Source: JBNKDD01 sp050288085 (lineage in GTDB: Bacteria; Chloroflexota; Anaerolineae; Aggregatilineales; UBA3940). Taken from it: DNA of 9,586 bases. The stretch spans positions 1 through 9,586 of the forward strand of contig JBNKDD010000218.1 of the NCBI GenBank assembly GCA_050288085.1, written 5' to 3'. Shown here piece after piece: positions 1-6,337 of the stretch. Below the pieces are notes generated by a model. The model was not told the origin of the DNA, ran no database searches, and saw nothing but the letters and a program-made list of their open reading frames with translations. Position numbers and translations under genes: made by a program. The first letter of the stretch is position 1. Each line of letters begins with the position of its first letter.

Positions 1-38
1 ATTATAGCGTGGGATATCAAATTGAAGCAAGATGAGGG

Positions 39-68
39 TTGTTGGTTTGTCTCTATCTAGGCTATAAT
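39..68 (+). promoter_or_regulatory. Promoter of tRNA-Leu
   Basis: A perfect -10 hexamer TATAAT lies at 63-68. A partial -35 (TTGTTG, 39-44) sits 18 bases upstream. Transcription should start around 75-76, only four or five bases before the mature 5' end of the tRNA, so the precursor leader would be very short. The -10 is convincing; the -35 is a weaker call. Confidence 0.6.
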
Positions 69-79
69 CTGCGTTGCGC

Positions 80-161
80 GGGGGAGTGGCGGAACTGGCA
101 GACGCGCATGACTTAGGATTATGTGCCTTCGGGCGTGTGGGTTCGAGTCCCACCTTCCCCA
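80..161 (+). tRNA. tRNA-Leu, anticodon UAG
   Basis: A class II tRNA that reads CUN leucine codons. The acceptor stem pairs 80-86 (GGGGGAG) with 154-160 (CTTCCCC), and the discriminator base is A161. The D stem is GCG (89-91) with CGC (103-105), and the D loop contains GG. The anticodon stem is CATGA (107-111) with TTATG (119-123). The loop is CTTAGGA, giving anticodon TAG at 114-116. A long variable arm (124-136) is expected for leucine. The T stem is GTGGG/CCCAC (137-141, 149-153) with loop TTCGAGT. The 3' CCA is not encoded, because T follows A161, so a CCA-adding enzyme must supply it. All stems pair, so the gene looks functional. Confidence 0.96.
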
Positions 162-162
162 T

Positions 163-212
163 AAAAAAGGAAGCCATGTCAAACCAGAATTGAAGGTTTA
201 GATATGGCTTTT
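163..212. terminator. Bidirectional intrinsic terminator
   Basis: A 15-bp stem pairs 171-185 with 195-210, with one bulged base (A200), one G-T pair and a 9-base loop. On the + strand it is followed by TTTT (209-212) and lies directly behind tRNA-Leu. On the - strand the same stem is followed by CC and then six T residues (complement of 163-168), and it lies about 60 bases past the stop of the amidohydrolase. One hairpin can therefore end both converging units. The minus-strand version has the better T-tract. Confidence 0.75.
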
Positions 213-247
213 ATGATTCATATGGGTGATGAAACGGTATCAAGTTT

Positions 248-272
248 GGTGGCTGCCACCGCATTATTGCGG
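248..272. repeat. Two overlapping short inverted repeats after the operon's last stop codon
   Basis: GGTGGC-T-GCCACC (248-260) and CCGCA-TTAT-TGCGG (259-272) share two bases, so only one can form fully at a time. They lie 1-28 bases past the stop codon of the amidohydrolase, reading on the minus strand. No T-run follows them on that strand, so they are not a terminator by themselves. They may protect the 3' end of the mRNA or be incidental. Confidence 0.4.
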
Positions 273-273
273 C

Positions 274-1896
274 TTAACCCTGCCGATAAGCCCACTTTCC
301 GCCAACCATCGTACCGATTACCTGGGTCTCGGCGATAGCCATCGGTTTACATTGGTAGATATCCTGGTCAAGGATCACCAGGTCGGCCAGGTAACCTGCC
401 GAAAGTTTGCCGAGCCGATCTTCCATCCCTGCGGCATAAGCTGGGCCAAGTGTAAATCCTCGTACGGCTTCATCTACACTCAGGCAGCGGTATCCATTTT
501 CACCGGTTCGCCAGCCGTCCGGCCCCGGTGAGCCATCGACACGGCGGCGGGTGACTGCTGCGTGGATATTGGGGAGCGGCTCAATCGGTTCAACTGGGGC
601 ATCGCTGCCCAGGGCAATCTGCGCCCCGTATTCGATCTGGAGGCGGATGTTATAGGAATAGTCGGCCCGGTCACCCCAGTAATCATCGGACATGACCATA
701 TCCGATGTGGCATGGCAGGGCTGCATAGAGGCGATCACATCTAACTCCGCCAGCCGGGAAGCGTCATCCGGGTGGATCAGTTGGACATGTTCGATCCGGT
801 GGCGCATCTGGGTTGGGCTGACCTGTCGTTTTGCTTCATCCTTGCGTACGGTTTCGTAGATATTCAGGATTTCGTGGACGGCCCGGTCACCGATAGCATG
901 GATGGTCGATGGCAGTCCGGCGCGGCTGGCCTTATGCACATTTTCCATGATCTCTTCCGGGTCGGTGACACAGATACCAATGTTGTCCGGCTCGCCTTCA
1001 TATGGCTCGATCATCCAGGCTGTACGGGGTCCAAGTGCGCCATCGGCAAAGGTTTTGACTCCCCCAATTCGCAGGAAATCATCGCCGAATCCCCAGCGCA
1101 AGCCCAGCGCAATCGCGTGATCGAGCAGGTCTACCGGGATGTTTTTGACTATCCGCAGAGTCAAATCGCCGCGTTCGTGTAGCAGTTGATAAGCTTGAAA
1201 GGCCAATGCTCCATCGAAGTCATGGATGCCGGTCAGCCCGCCGCGATGAGCACGCTGGATAGCAATCTGCACCCGCTCTGCCAGTGCCTCTGGTGTTGGC
1301 GGAGGGATGATGTCCGAGACCAGATTCATGGCCGCTGCTTCAAATAAAACGCCGGTTGGATTCCCGGACGAATCACGCCCGATCTCTCCCCCGTCTGGAT
1401 CGGGAGTGTTGGCGGTGATCCCGGCCAGCTTCAACGCTTTCGAATTCACCCAGGCTGCATGGGCCGATTGGGTGGTCAGGTAAACGGGGTGATCAGGAAC
1501 CAGTTGATCTAACTGCGGGGCGGTCGGGAAGGCTCGATCCTCCCAGCGTTCCTGTGACCAGCCATGCCCGCGTATCCACCCACCGGGCGGGGTTTCCCGT
1601 GCACGGTCGGCGACAAGCTGTACCGCTTCTTCAGCCGATGTGGTGTCGCGCAGGTTAACGTTATGGAGATAATCCGCATACCAGGAAAGGTGAACATGGG
1701 CATCGGTCAGGCCGGGGATCACCAACTGCCTTTCCAGGTTAATCGACTCTCCTCCGCTGATGAGCAGTGCCCGGATATCGTCGTCACTGCCCAGAGCCAT
1801 GATCCGACCATCACGGATGGCTAGCGCCGATACGACCGGCTGCTGCTCATCCTGGGTATGAATGGTTCCGTTGTAGAGAATAGTATCAGCTTTCAT
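274..1896 (-). CDS. YtcJ-like metal-dependent amidohydrolase (amidohydrolase family 3)
   Basis: Probable cytoplasmic hydrolase of an amide or N-acyl bond, 540 residues, the usual length for YtcJ-like proteins. The amidohydrolase metal site is visible in order: HxH at H67/H69 (TDAHVH), a likely metal-bridging carboxylated lysine K281 in KTFADGALG, H333 in HAIGDRA, H370 in RIEH, and D432 in LGSDAPVEP. No signal peptide is present. A C-terminal segment (about 480-540) completes the small beta domain typical of the family. It is the last gene of the operon, 12 bases after the racemase stop, with only a weak ribosome-binding site (AAGAG), so it is probably translated by coupling. Characterised relatives include N-substituted formamide deformylase; the true substrate here cannot be inferred from sequence. 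Family assignment is strong, specific function is open. Confidence 0.9.
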   Translation of the reverse strand: MKADTILYNGTIHTQDEQQPVVSALAIRDGRIMALGSDDDIRALLISGGESINLERQLVIPGLTDAHVHLSWYADYLHNVNLRDTTSAEEAVQLVADRARETPPGGWIRGHGWSQERWEDRAFPTAPQLDQLVPDHPVYLTTQSAHAAWVNSKALKLAGITANTPDPDGGEIGRDSSGNPTGVLFEAAAMNLVSDIIPPPTPEALAERVQIAIQRAHRGGLTGIHDFDGALAFQAYQLLHERGDLTLRIVKNIPVDLLDHAIALGLRWGFGDDFLRIGGVKTFADGALGPRTAWMIEPYEGEPDNIGICVTDPEEIMENVHKASRAGLPSTIHAIGDRAVHEILNIYETVRKDEAKRQVSPTQMRHRIEHVQLIHPDDASRLAELDVIASMQPCHATSDMVMSDDYWGDRADYSYNIRLQIEYGAQIALGSDAPVEPIEPLPNIHAAVTRRRVDGSPGPDGWRTGENGYRCLSVDEAVRGFTLGPAYAAGMEDRLGKLSAGYLADLVILDQDIYQCKPMAIAETQVIGTMVGGKWAYRQG

Positions 1897-1908
1897 TTGT
1901 CGCTCTTG

Positions 1909-2949
1909 TCAGAATAAGAAACCTTCAGGGAATGGATCATCACCTACGATAATAAACCGGTGCATCCCGGTGAGATAGGCGCTGCCGCGAATCTCCGGGA
2001 CAATGGCGGGATACTCACCCACCGTTGTTTCTTTAACGATCCGCCCGCCAAAAGTCGTGTCCAACAATCCTTGATTGGTGAAACTGTCTTCTACACCCAG
2101 CAGCCCATGATGGTGAAGTAAGGCCATCTTAGCCGATGTGCCAGTTCCACATGGGGAGCGATCTACATGGTAATCACCATAAACGACCGCGCTGCGGCTG
2201 CAACTATCAGTGTGTGGGGTGTAGAATTCGGCCACATCGATAGTATTGACATAGTCGCGTGTGGGATGCTTGATAGTCAATTGTTCGTTGCTGGCGGCGA
2301 TAACGGCCATTCCTAACTCGGCCAGTTCTCTGCTATTGGCCGCATCCAAAGAAAGAGCGATCTGATCGGCGGAGACCATCGCAAAGTAGCCGCCCACACA
2401 CACTACATCAACATCAAAAGTGCCGACTCCGGGAACTTCAACCGGCTGCTTAACCGCCTGCACAAAAGCTGACTCCAGTTGGATAGCAACCGATTCGGCT
2501 CGCATCCGTCCTACAGCATCCTGCTTTAAGCGGATTTTAGCACGAACCAACCCGGATGGTGTATCGACAAAAACTTCGTTTTCTGGATGTTCCGCTTTGA
2601 TCGGCACCCACCCCATCTCGATGAAGGTTGTCACCGCGCCAATCGTCCCATGCCCACACATAAACGGGTAACGTTTGGCATCCATGAAGATCAGGCCAAA
2701 GTCGCCCTGTTCGCTGACCGGTTGGGTGGCAATCGCGGCGAACATATCCCGGTGACCGCGCGGCTCACGGGTCAGCGACAGGCGGATGTGATCGAGATTC
2801 TGGCTGACATAGGCCCGCTTTTCGATGATCGTTTCGCCCGGCAGCGGGGGTAATCCCCCGACTACCAGGCGTGTTGGTTCACCGGCAGTATGCGAATCGA
2901 TGGTCGTGATTGGCGTGCCGAATTGTGAAAACGGTTCGAGATCAAACAT
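1909..2949 (-). CDS. Proline racemase / 4-hydroxyproline epimerase family protein
   Basis: A cofactor-independent two-cysteine racemase of 346 residues, close to family length. The first catalytic cysteine is C98 in FMCGHGTIG; the second is C267 in DRSPCGTGTSAKM. Both are present, which argues for racemase/epimerase activity and against the trans-3-hydroxyproline dehydratases, which replace the second Cys with Thr. The N-terminal DSHTAGEPTR motif (18-26) is also typical. The first motif (CGHGTIG) resembles hydroxyproline epimerases, while the stretch before the second cysteine (VVYGDYHVDRSP) looks more like proline racemases, so substrate is uncertain. The gene starts 7 bases after livF, with a poor Shine-Dalgarno sequence (TAGAG), suggesting translational coupling. 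It follows importer genes and precedes an amidohydrolase, so its substrate is probably what the importer brings in or what the hydrolase releases. Confidence 0.9.
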   Translation of the reverse strand: MFDLEPFSQFGTPITTIDSHTAGEPTRLVVGGLPPLPGETIIEKRAYVSQNLDHIRLSLTREPRGHRDMFAAIATQPVSEQGDFGLIFMDAKRYPFMCGHGTIGAVTTFIEMGWVPIKAEHPENEVFVDTPSGLVRAKIRLKQDAVGRMRAESVAIQLESAFVQAVKQPVEVPGVGTFDVDVVCVGGYFAMVSADQIALSLDAANSRELAELGMAVIAASNEQLTIKHPTRDYVNTIDVAEFYTPHTDSCSRSAVVYGDYHVDRSPCGTGTSAKMALLHHHGLLGVEDSFTNQGLLDTTFGGRIVKETTVGEYPAIVPEIRGSAYLTGMHRFIIVGDDPFPEGFLF

Positions 2950-2956
2950 GGTGGCT

Positions 2957-3655
2957 CTACAACCAGAGTGCCTTTTTTAGATCGCTAAATTCTTCGCGCG
3001 GGCCCTCATGGCGATTGCGTCCCAGTTCCAATACGTAAACATAGTCGGCAATCTCAATCGCCTGGCGGATATTCTGATCGACCAGTAAGATGGTGATCCC
3101 TTCTTCCTTGAGCCTGACCAGCAACTGGTAGATATCCCGTGAGAGCATCACCGCCAATCCGGCGGTCGGCTCGTCTACCAGGATGAGTTTGGGATCGGAC
3201 ATTAAGACTCGACCCACTTCAACCATCCGCTGCATACCGCCAGAGAGTTCACCGGCCAATGAACGGCGGCGATCTTTGAGAATTGGGAAACGCTCGTAGT
3301 TTGCTTCCAGCTTTTCGCTTAGGCGCTGCTTATCTCTCCGATAAGACCAGGCTCCCAGTTCCAGGTTTTCTTCAACCGTCATGTACGGGAAAACGCTCTG
3401 ATGCTGCGGGATATATAACACACCCTGTTCGACCATCTGGTGGGAATTAAGATGGGTGATATCTGTCCCGTCGACTGTGACCTTGCCCTGGTTAGGTTTG
3501 ATAAACCCGAAAATTGCCTTGAGCAGGGTTGACTTACCCACGCCATTGGCTCCCAGGACAACCGATATTTTAGCTTCTTCGGCTTTGATATTAACACCTT
3601 GCAGGATGTTGAGGTCTTTATAATAACCGACATGTAGATTGTTAACGTCAAGCAC
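2957..3655 (-). CDS. livF: HAAT-family ABC transporter ATP-binding protein LivF
   Basis: One of the two ATPases that power the LivHM permease on the cytoplasmic face. It has 232 residues, the normal LivF length. Motifs in order: Walker A GANGVGKS (35-42), Q-loop Q84 in YIPQHQSVFP, signature LSGGMQR (137-143), Walker B LILVDEP (157-163), and Q194 in the H-loop position (LLVDQN), as is usual for LivF where Gln replaces His. The start is GTG (complement of 3653-3655), preceded by a strong GAGGAGGA ribosome-binding site (3661-3668). The gene overlaps livG by 8 bases. The last residues (KKALWL) differ from the more common YLG-type ending of LivF, a small oddity. Family call is firm. Confidence 0.93.
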   Translation of the reverse strand: MLDVNNLHVGYYKDLNILQGVNIKAEEAKISVVLGANGVGKSTLLKAIFGFIKPNQGKVTVDGTDITHLNSHQMVEQGVLYIPQHQSVFPYMTVEENLELGAWSYRRDKQRLSEKLEANYERFPILKDRRRSLAGELSGGMQRMVEVGRVLMSDPKLILVDEPTAGLAVMLSRDIYQLLVRLKEEGITILLVDQNIRQAIEIADYVYVLELGRNRHEGPREEFSDLKKALWL

Positions 3656-4376
3656 GGTTGTCCTCCTCGCCTAAATAAGCCTCGATGACCACCTCGTCAT
3701 GCTTGACCACTTCGGGATCATCGTCGGCGATGATGTGGCCGTAGCTCAAGACAACCAGTCTCTCGCTGAGTGTGAAGATCGAATCCATATCATGGCTGAC
3801 GATAATGAAGGATTTCCCTTCACTGTGCAAGGTGGTGATATATTCGAAGATCGTTTCCATCAGCTTGGGATGGACACCGGCAAAAGGCTCGTCGAGCAAA
3901 ATCATATCGGGGTTCGTCATCATCACCTGACCCAGTTCAAGCAGCTTTTGCTGCCCACCGGATAGACTGCGGGCGTAATCATTTCGCAGGTGGGTCATGG
4001 TCAGGAAATCGAGGACTGCTATCGCGCGAGCTTCCCAGGCTTTGTGCCCACGTTCGGGGGCCATTGCCATGCCGGGAACCAGCAGATTTTCCATAACGGT
4101 CATCCGGCGGAAGGCGCGGGTCACCTGAAATGTCCGCCCAATTCCCTGTTTGGCGACTTCATTCGGTTTCATCCGGGCGATCTCAGTGCCATTCAGAGAG
4201 ATCGATCCTTTTTCGGGCGTGTGTATGCCACAGATGGTATTGATCAGCGTGGTTTTCCCGGAGCCGTTTGGCCCGATCAGCCCGACCAGTTCGTTGCCTG
4301 AGAATTCCAGCGATACATGATCTAAGGCTTGAATGCCACCGAATCTTTTCACAAGATTGTCAATCTTCAGGTTCAT
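3648..4376 (-). CDS. livG: HAAT-family ABC transporter ATP-binding protein LivG
   Basis: Partner ATPase to LivF, 242 residues, slightly short of the usual 250-260. Walker A is GPNGSGKT (35-42), Q-loop Q84 in GRTFQVTR, signature LSGGQQK (138-144), Walker B MILLDEP (158-164) and H-loop His195 in IVSHDMD. The RTFQ motif and the C-terminal AYLGEED are hallmarks of LivG as opposed to LivF. The ATG overlaps the TGA of livM in an ATGA junction (4373-4376), and the stop lies inside the start of livF, so the three genes are tightly coupled. The nucleotide-binding pair suggests a heterodimeric ATPase. Confidence 0.93.
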   Translation of the reverse strand: MNLKIDNLVKRFGGIQALDHVSLEFSGNELVGLIGPNGSGKTTLINTICGIHTPEKGSISLNGTEIARMKPNEVAKQGIGRTFQVTRAFRRMTVMENLLVPGMAMAPERGHKAWEARAIAVLDFLTMTHLRNDYARSLSGGQQKLLELGQVMMTNPDMILLDEPFAGVHPKLMETIFEYITTLHSEGKSFIIVSHDMDSIFTLSERLVVLSYGHIIADDDPEVVKHDEVVIEAYLGEEDNRA

Positions 4377-5359
4377 TGGCTTGCACTCCCTTCCATCCCT
4401 TCTCTCAACTCAGCACGGGGGCCAAGCTGGAAGAGCCGTTGGAAAAGTGGGGCAATTAAGCCATTCTGGGCAAAGCGCAGAGTCAGCACCAGCAATGCAC
4501 CGAAAATAACCATCCGCCACGCGCCAAACTCTCGTAACACTTCCAAGCCTATTTGGATCAGAATGGCACCAATAGCCGCCGCGATCAGGCTTTCAACCCC
4601 GCCAATGATTGCCATCGCAATCACCAGACCCATCTGGGGAATGACCATCACATTAGGGGTGATGATGGTGACATAGTGGGCGAAGACCGTTCCGGCAACC
4701 CCGGCAAACAGGCTGGTAATCACGAAGATCAAAATCTTGTAGCGCACTACATTTATGCCCCTGGCAGCAGCGGCTTCTTCATCCTCACGAATAGCACGCA
4801 GAAACAACCCAATCCGCGATTGGACCACCCAGTACATGATAATCAAACTGATGACCAGAATCGCCAGCATCAGGTAGTATTCCGGCACACGATCCAGGGA
4901 ATTAAACAGGGGTGTGACTTTCAGGCCACGATCCCCACGGGTGATATCCGGCTCAGCTCGAATGATGGTACGCAAAATCTCCGAGAAAGCGATGGTAAAC
5001 AATGCCAGATAAGACGCCTTAAAGCGCAGTGTCAGGGCACCAATCGCCCAACCCGCTAACCCGGCAACCAACGTTCCGAGCACCATTCCGGCTACAATCG
5101 GCAGGCCAAGATGGATTGTCACCAAGCCGCTGGTATAACCGCCCAAGGCCATAAACGCCATATGCCCGAATGAGAACTGCCCACCATATCCGGCTAGCAG
5201 CGCCCAGCTTGCCGCCAGGATGGCATAGAAGTAGGCAATGATGATCACATGCAGCCAGTAAGAGCCGACAAAGAGCGGCATACTCAAGGTGAGCACCAAC
5301 CCGGCTGCAACTAACCATGTTTGTGGTTTCCTTAGTAATGTGTTGAAGTCGATGCTCAT
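4373..5359 (-). CDS. livM: HAAT-family ABC transporter permease LivM
   Basis: Integral membrane permease of 328 residues that forms the translocation path with LivH. Several hydrophobic segments are visible (roughly 15-50, 66-110, 161-180, 205-230, 240-272, 283-297). The conserved GYGGQFSFGHMAFMALGGY block (58-75) is diagnostic for LivM. The EAA-like coupling loop, RAIREDEEAAAARGIN (188-203), should dock on the ATPases. The charged C-terminal tail (about 308-328) is cytoplasmic. The start overlaps the livH stop as ATGA (5356-5359) and is preceded by a modest AGGAAAG ribosome-binding site. The family call is firm; solute specificity rests mainly with the binding protein. Confidence 0.93.
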   Translation of the reverse strand: MSIDFNTLLRKPQTWLVAAGLVLTLSMPLFVGSYWLHVIIIAYFYAILAASWALLAGYGGQFSFGHMAFMALGGYTSGLVTIHLGLPIVAGMVLGTLVAGLAGWAIGALTLRFKASYLALFTIAFSEILRTIIRAEPDITRGDRGLKVTPLFNSLDRVPEYYLMLAILVISLIIMYWVVQSRIGLFLRAIREDEEAAAARGINVVRYKILIFVITSLFAGVAGTVFAHYVTIITPNVMVIPQMGLVIAMAIIGGVESLIAAAIGAILIQIGLEVLREFGAWRMVIFGALLVLTLRFAQNGLIAPLFQRLFQLGPRAELREGMEGSASQ

Positions 5360-6252
5360 GTTTCTTTCCTACCAAAAAATCCGCGTGGCCTGAAGAGCAG
5401 CACCAGAACAAAGATCAACAGCCCGAAGACCGTTTTGTAGTTCAATGCACGGCTTGGATCCGGAAAATAACCGGCCCCAAAACTCTCTACCAGGCCGATT
5501 AAAAGACCACCCAGAACACTGCCAGGGAGTGATCCCATCCCGCCCAGGACAATAATGATGTAGGAACGAATAGACGGAACCGAGCCAACGTCCGGGGTTA
5601 CCGAAAAGATCGGGGCGAGCAATGCGCCTGAGACTCCAGCTAACCCAACACCCAGGGCAAAAGCGACCGTATTCATCACTTTGGAGTTAATGCCGACGAT
5701 GGCCGCTGCCTGTTTATCCTGGCTGACAGCACGCAGGGCTTTACCGATCCAGGTTTTATTCATTACCAGCATGAGCAGCCCTAACAACACCAGCGACAGC
5801 ACACTGGCTGTCACCCGGTCGGCGCTGATCGAAATAATGCTGCCAAGCTTGAGCGATCCCTCAAAGAATGATGGCGGCGAGTGGGGGTAAGGGCCGAAGA
5901 GCGCCAGCGCCAGATTAAGCAAAAAGAACGAAAATCCAAAGGTCACCAGGACGGCATACTCCGCCGGACGCTCTATTTTCTCCTGGTGCATGGGACGTAG
6001 GAATATCATCTCAAAGACAACGCCGAGAATGGCGGTTAGCAGCCCGGCGATAGGCACGATGAATAAGGGATGAATGCCGGTAACCTGCTGCAAAATCAGA
6101 TATGATGCATATCCCCCCAGCATATAGAATTCACCATGCGCAAAGTTGATCACGCCCAGGATGGAGAAAATCATCGTCAGGCCAAGTGCCATCAACGCAT
6201 AGATGATCCCCATCACCAGGCCGGTGGTCAGCAAAGAGGCAAAATAATTCAC
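5356..6252 (-). CDS. livH: HAAT-family ABC transporter permease LivH
   Basis: Second membrane permease of the importer, 298 residues with the start chosen here. The block NFAHGEFYMLGGY (36-48) and the coupling loop RAVSQDKQAAAIVGIN (174-189) are LivH hallmarks, and about eight hydrophobic segments are present. The frame is open upstream to TTG at 6297 and ATG at 6273. I prefer GTG at 6250-6252 because it alone has a strong ribosome-binding site, GGAGGAG (6258-6264) spaced 5 bases away, and it gives the family's usual N-terminus. The TTG would fall at the edge of the hairpin at 6297-6324, and the ATG has no Shine-Dalgarno sequence. The gene ends in a 4-base overlap with livM. Confidence 0.9.
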   Translation of the reverse strand: MNYFASLLTTGLVMGIIYALMALGLTMIFSILGVINFAHGEFYMLGGYASYLILQQVTGIHPLFIVPIAGLLTAILGVVFEMIFLRPMHQEKIERPAEYAVLVTFGFSFFLLNLALALFGPYPHSPPSFFEGSLKLGSIISISADRVTASVLSLVLLGLLMLVMNKTWIGKALRAVSQDKQAAAIVGINSKVMNTVAFALGVGLAGVSGALLAPIFSVTPDVGSVPSIRSYIIIVLGGMGSLPGSVLGGLLIGLVESFGAGYFPDPSRALNYKTVFGLLIFVLVLLFRPRGFFGRKET

Positions 6253-6257
6253 AGTGA

Positions 6258-6264
6258 CTCCTCC
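6258..6264 (-). promoter_or_regulatory. Ribosome-binding site deciding the livH start
   Basis: On the minus strand GGAGGAG is followed by TCACT and then GTG (6250-6252). It is a near-ideal Shine-Dalgarno sequence at good spacing, whereas the in-frame ATG 21 bases upstream has none. It therefore supports the shorter, GTG-started LivH. Confidence 0.7.
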
Positions 6265-6296
6265 GAAGTCCATGAACAAACGCCAATAGATAAACA

Positions 6297-6324
6297 ACCT
6301 TCCCCCACCTGAGCAGGGGAAGGT
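6297..6324 (-). terminator. Intercistronic hairpin, probable attenuator between livK and livH
   Basis: A perfect 9-bp GC-rich stem (ACCTTCCCC with GGGGAAGGT) encloses a 10-base loop. On the minus strand it starts 13 bases past the livK stop and is followed by TGTTTA, a broken T-tract. The arrangement fits a leaky terminator or a 3' stabilising hairpin that keeps the binding-protein mRNA more abundant than the permease and ATPase part, as is common in binding-protein-dependent ABC operons. The stem is certain; how strongly it terminates is inferred. Confidence 0.65.
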
Positions 6325-6337
6325 CGAAATTCAGCGT

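Noticed and set aside
772..1182. 136-codon open frame on the + strand opposite the amidohydrolase, with others at 226-531 and 562-744
   Set aside because: All are shadows of the amidohydrolase gene, whose catalytic motifs are intact. None shows a recognisable domain.
3379..3651. 90-codon frame on the minus strand in a different frame inside livF
   Set aside because: It overlaps the Walker A and Q-loop coding region of livF, which is plainly the real gene.
4553..5059. 168-codon open frame on the + strand opposite livM
   Set aside because: It is antisense to a well-conserved permease in full frame, is rich in Asn, Gln, His and Asp as expected from complementing hydrophobic codons, and shows no family motif or ribosome-binding site.
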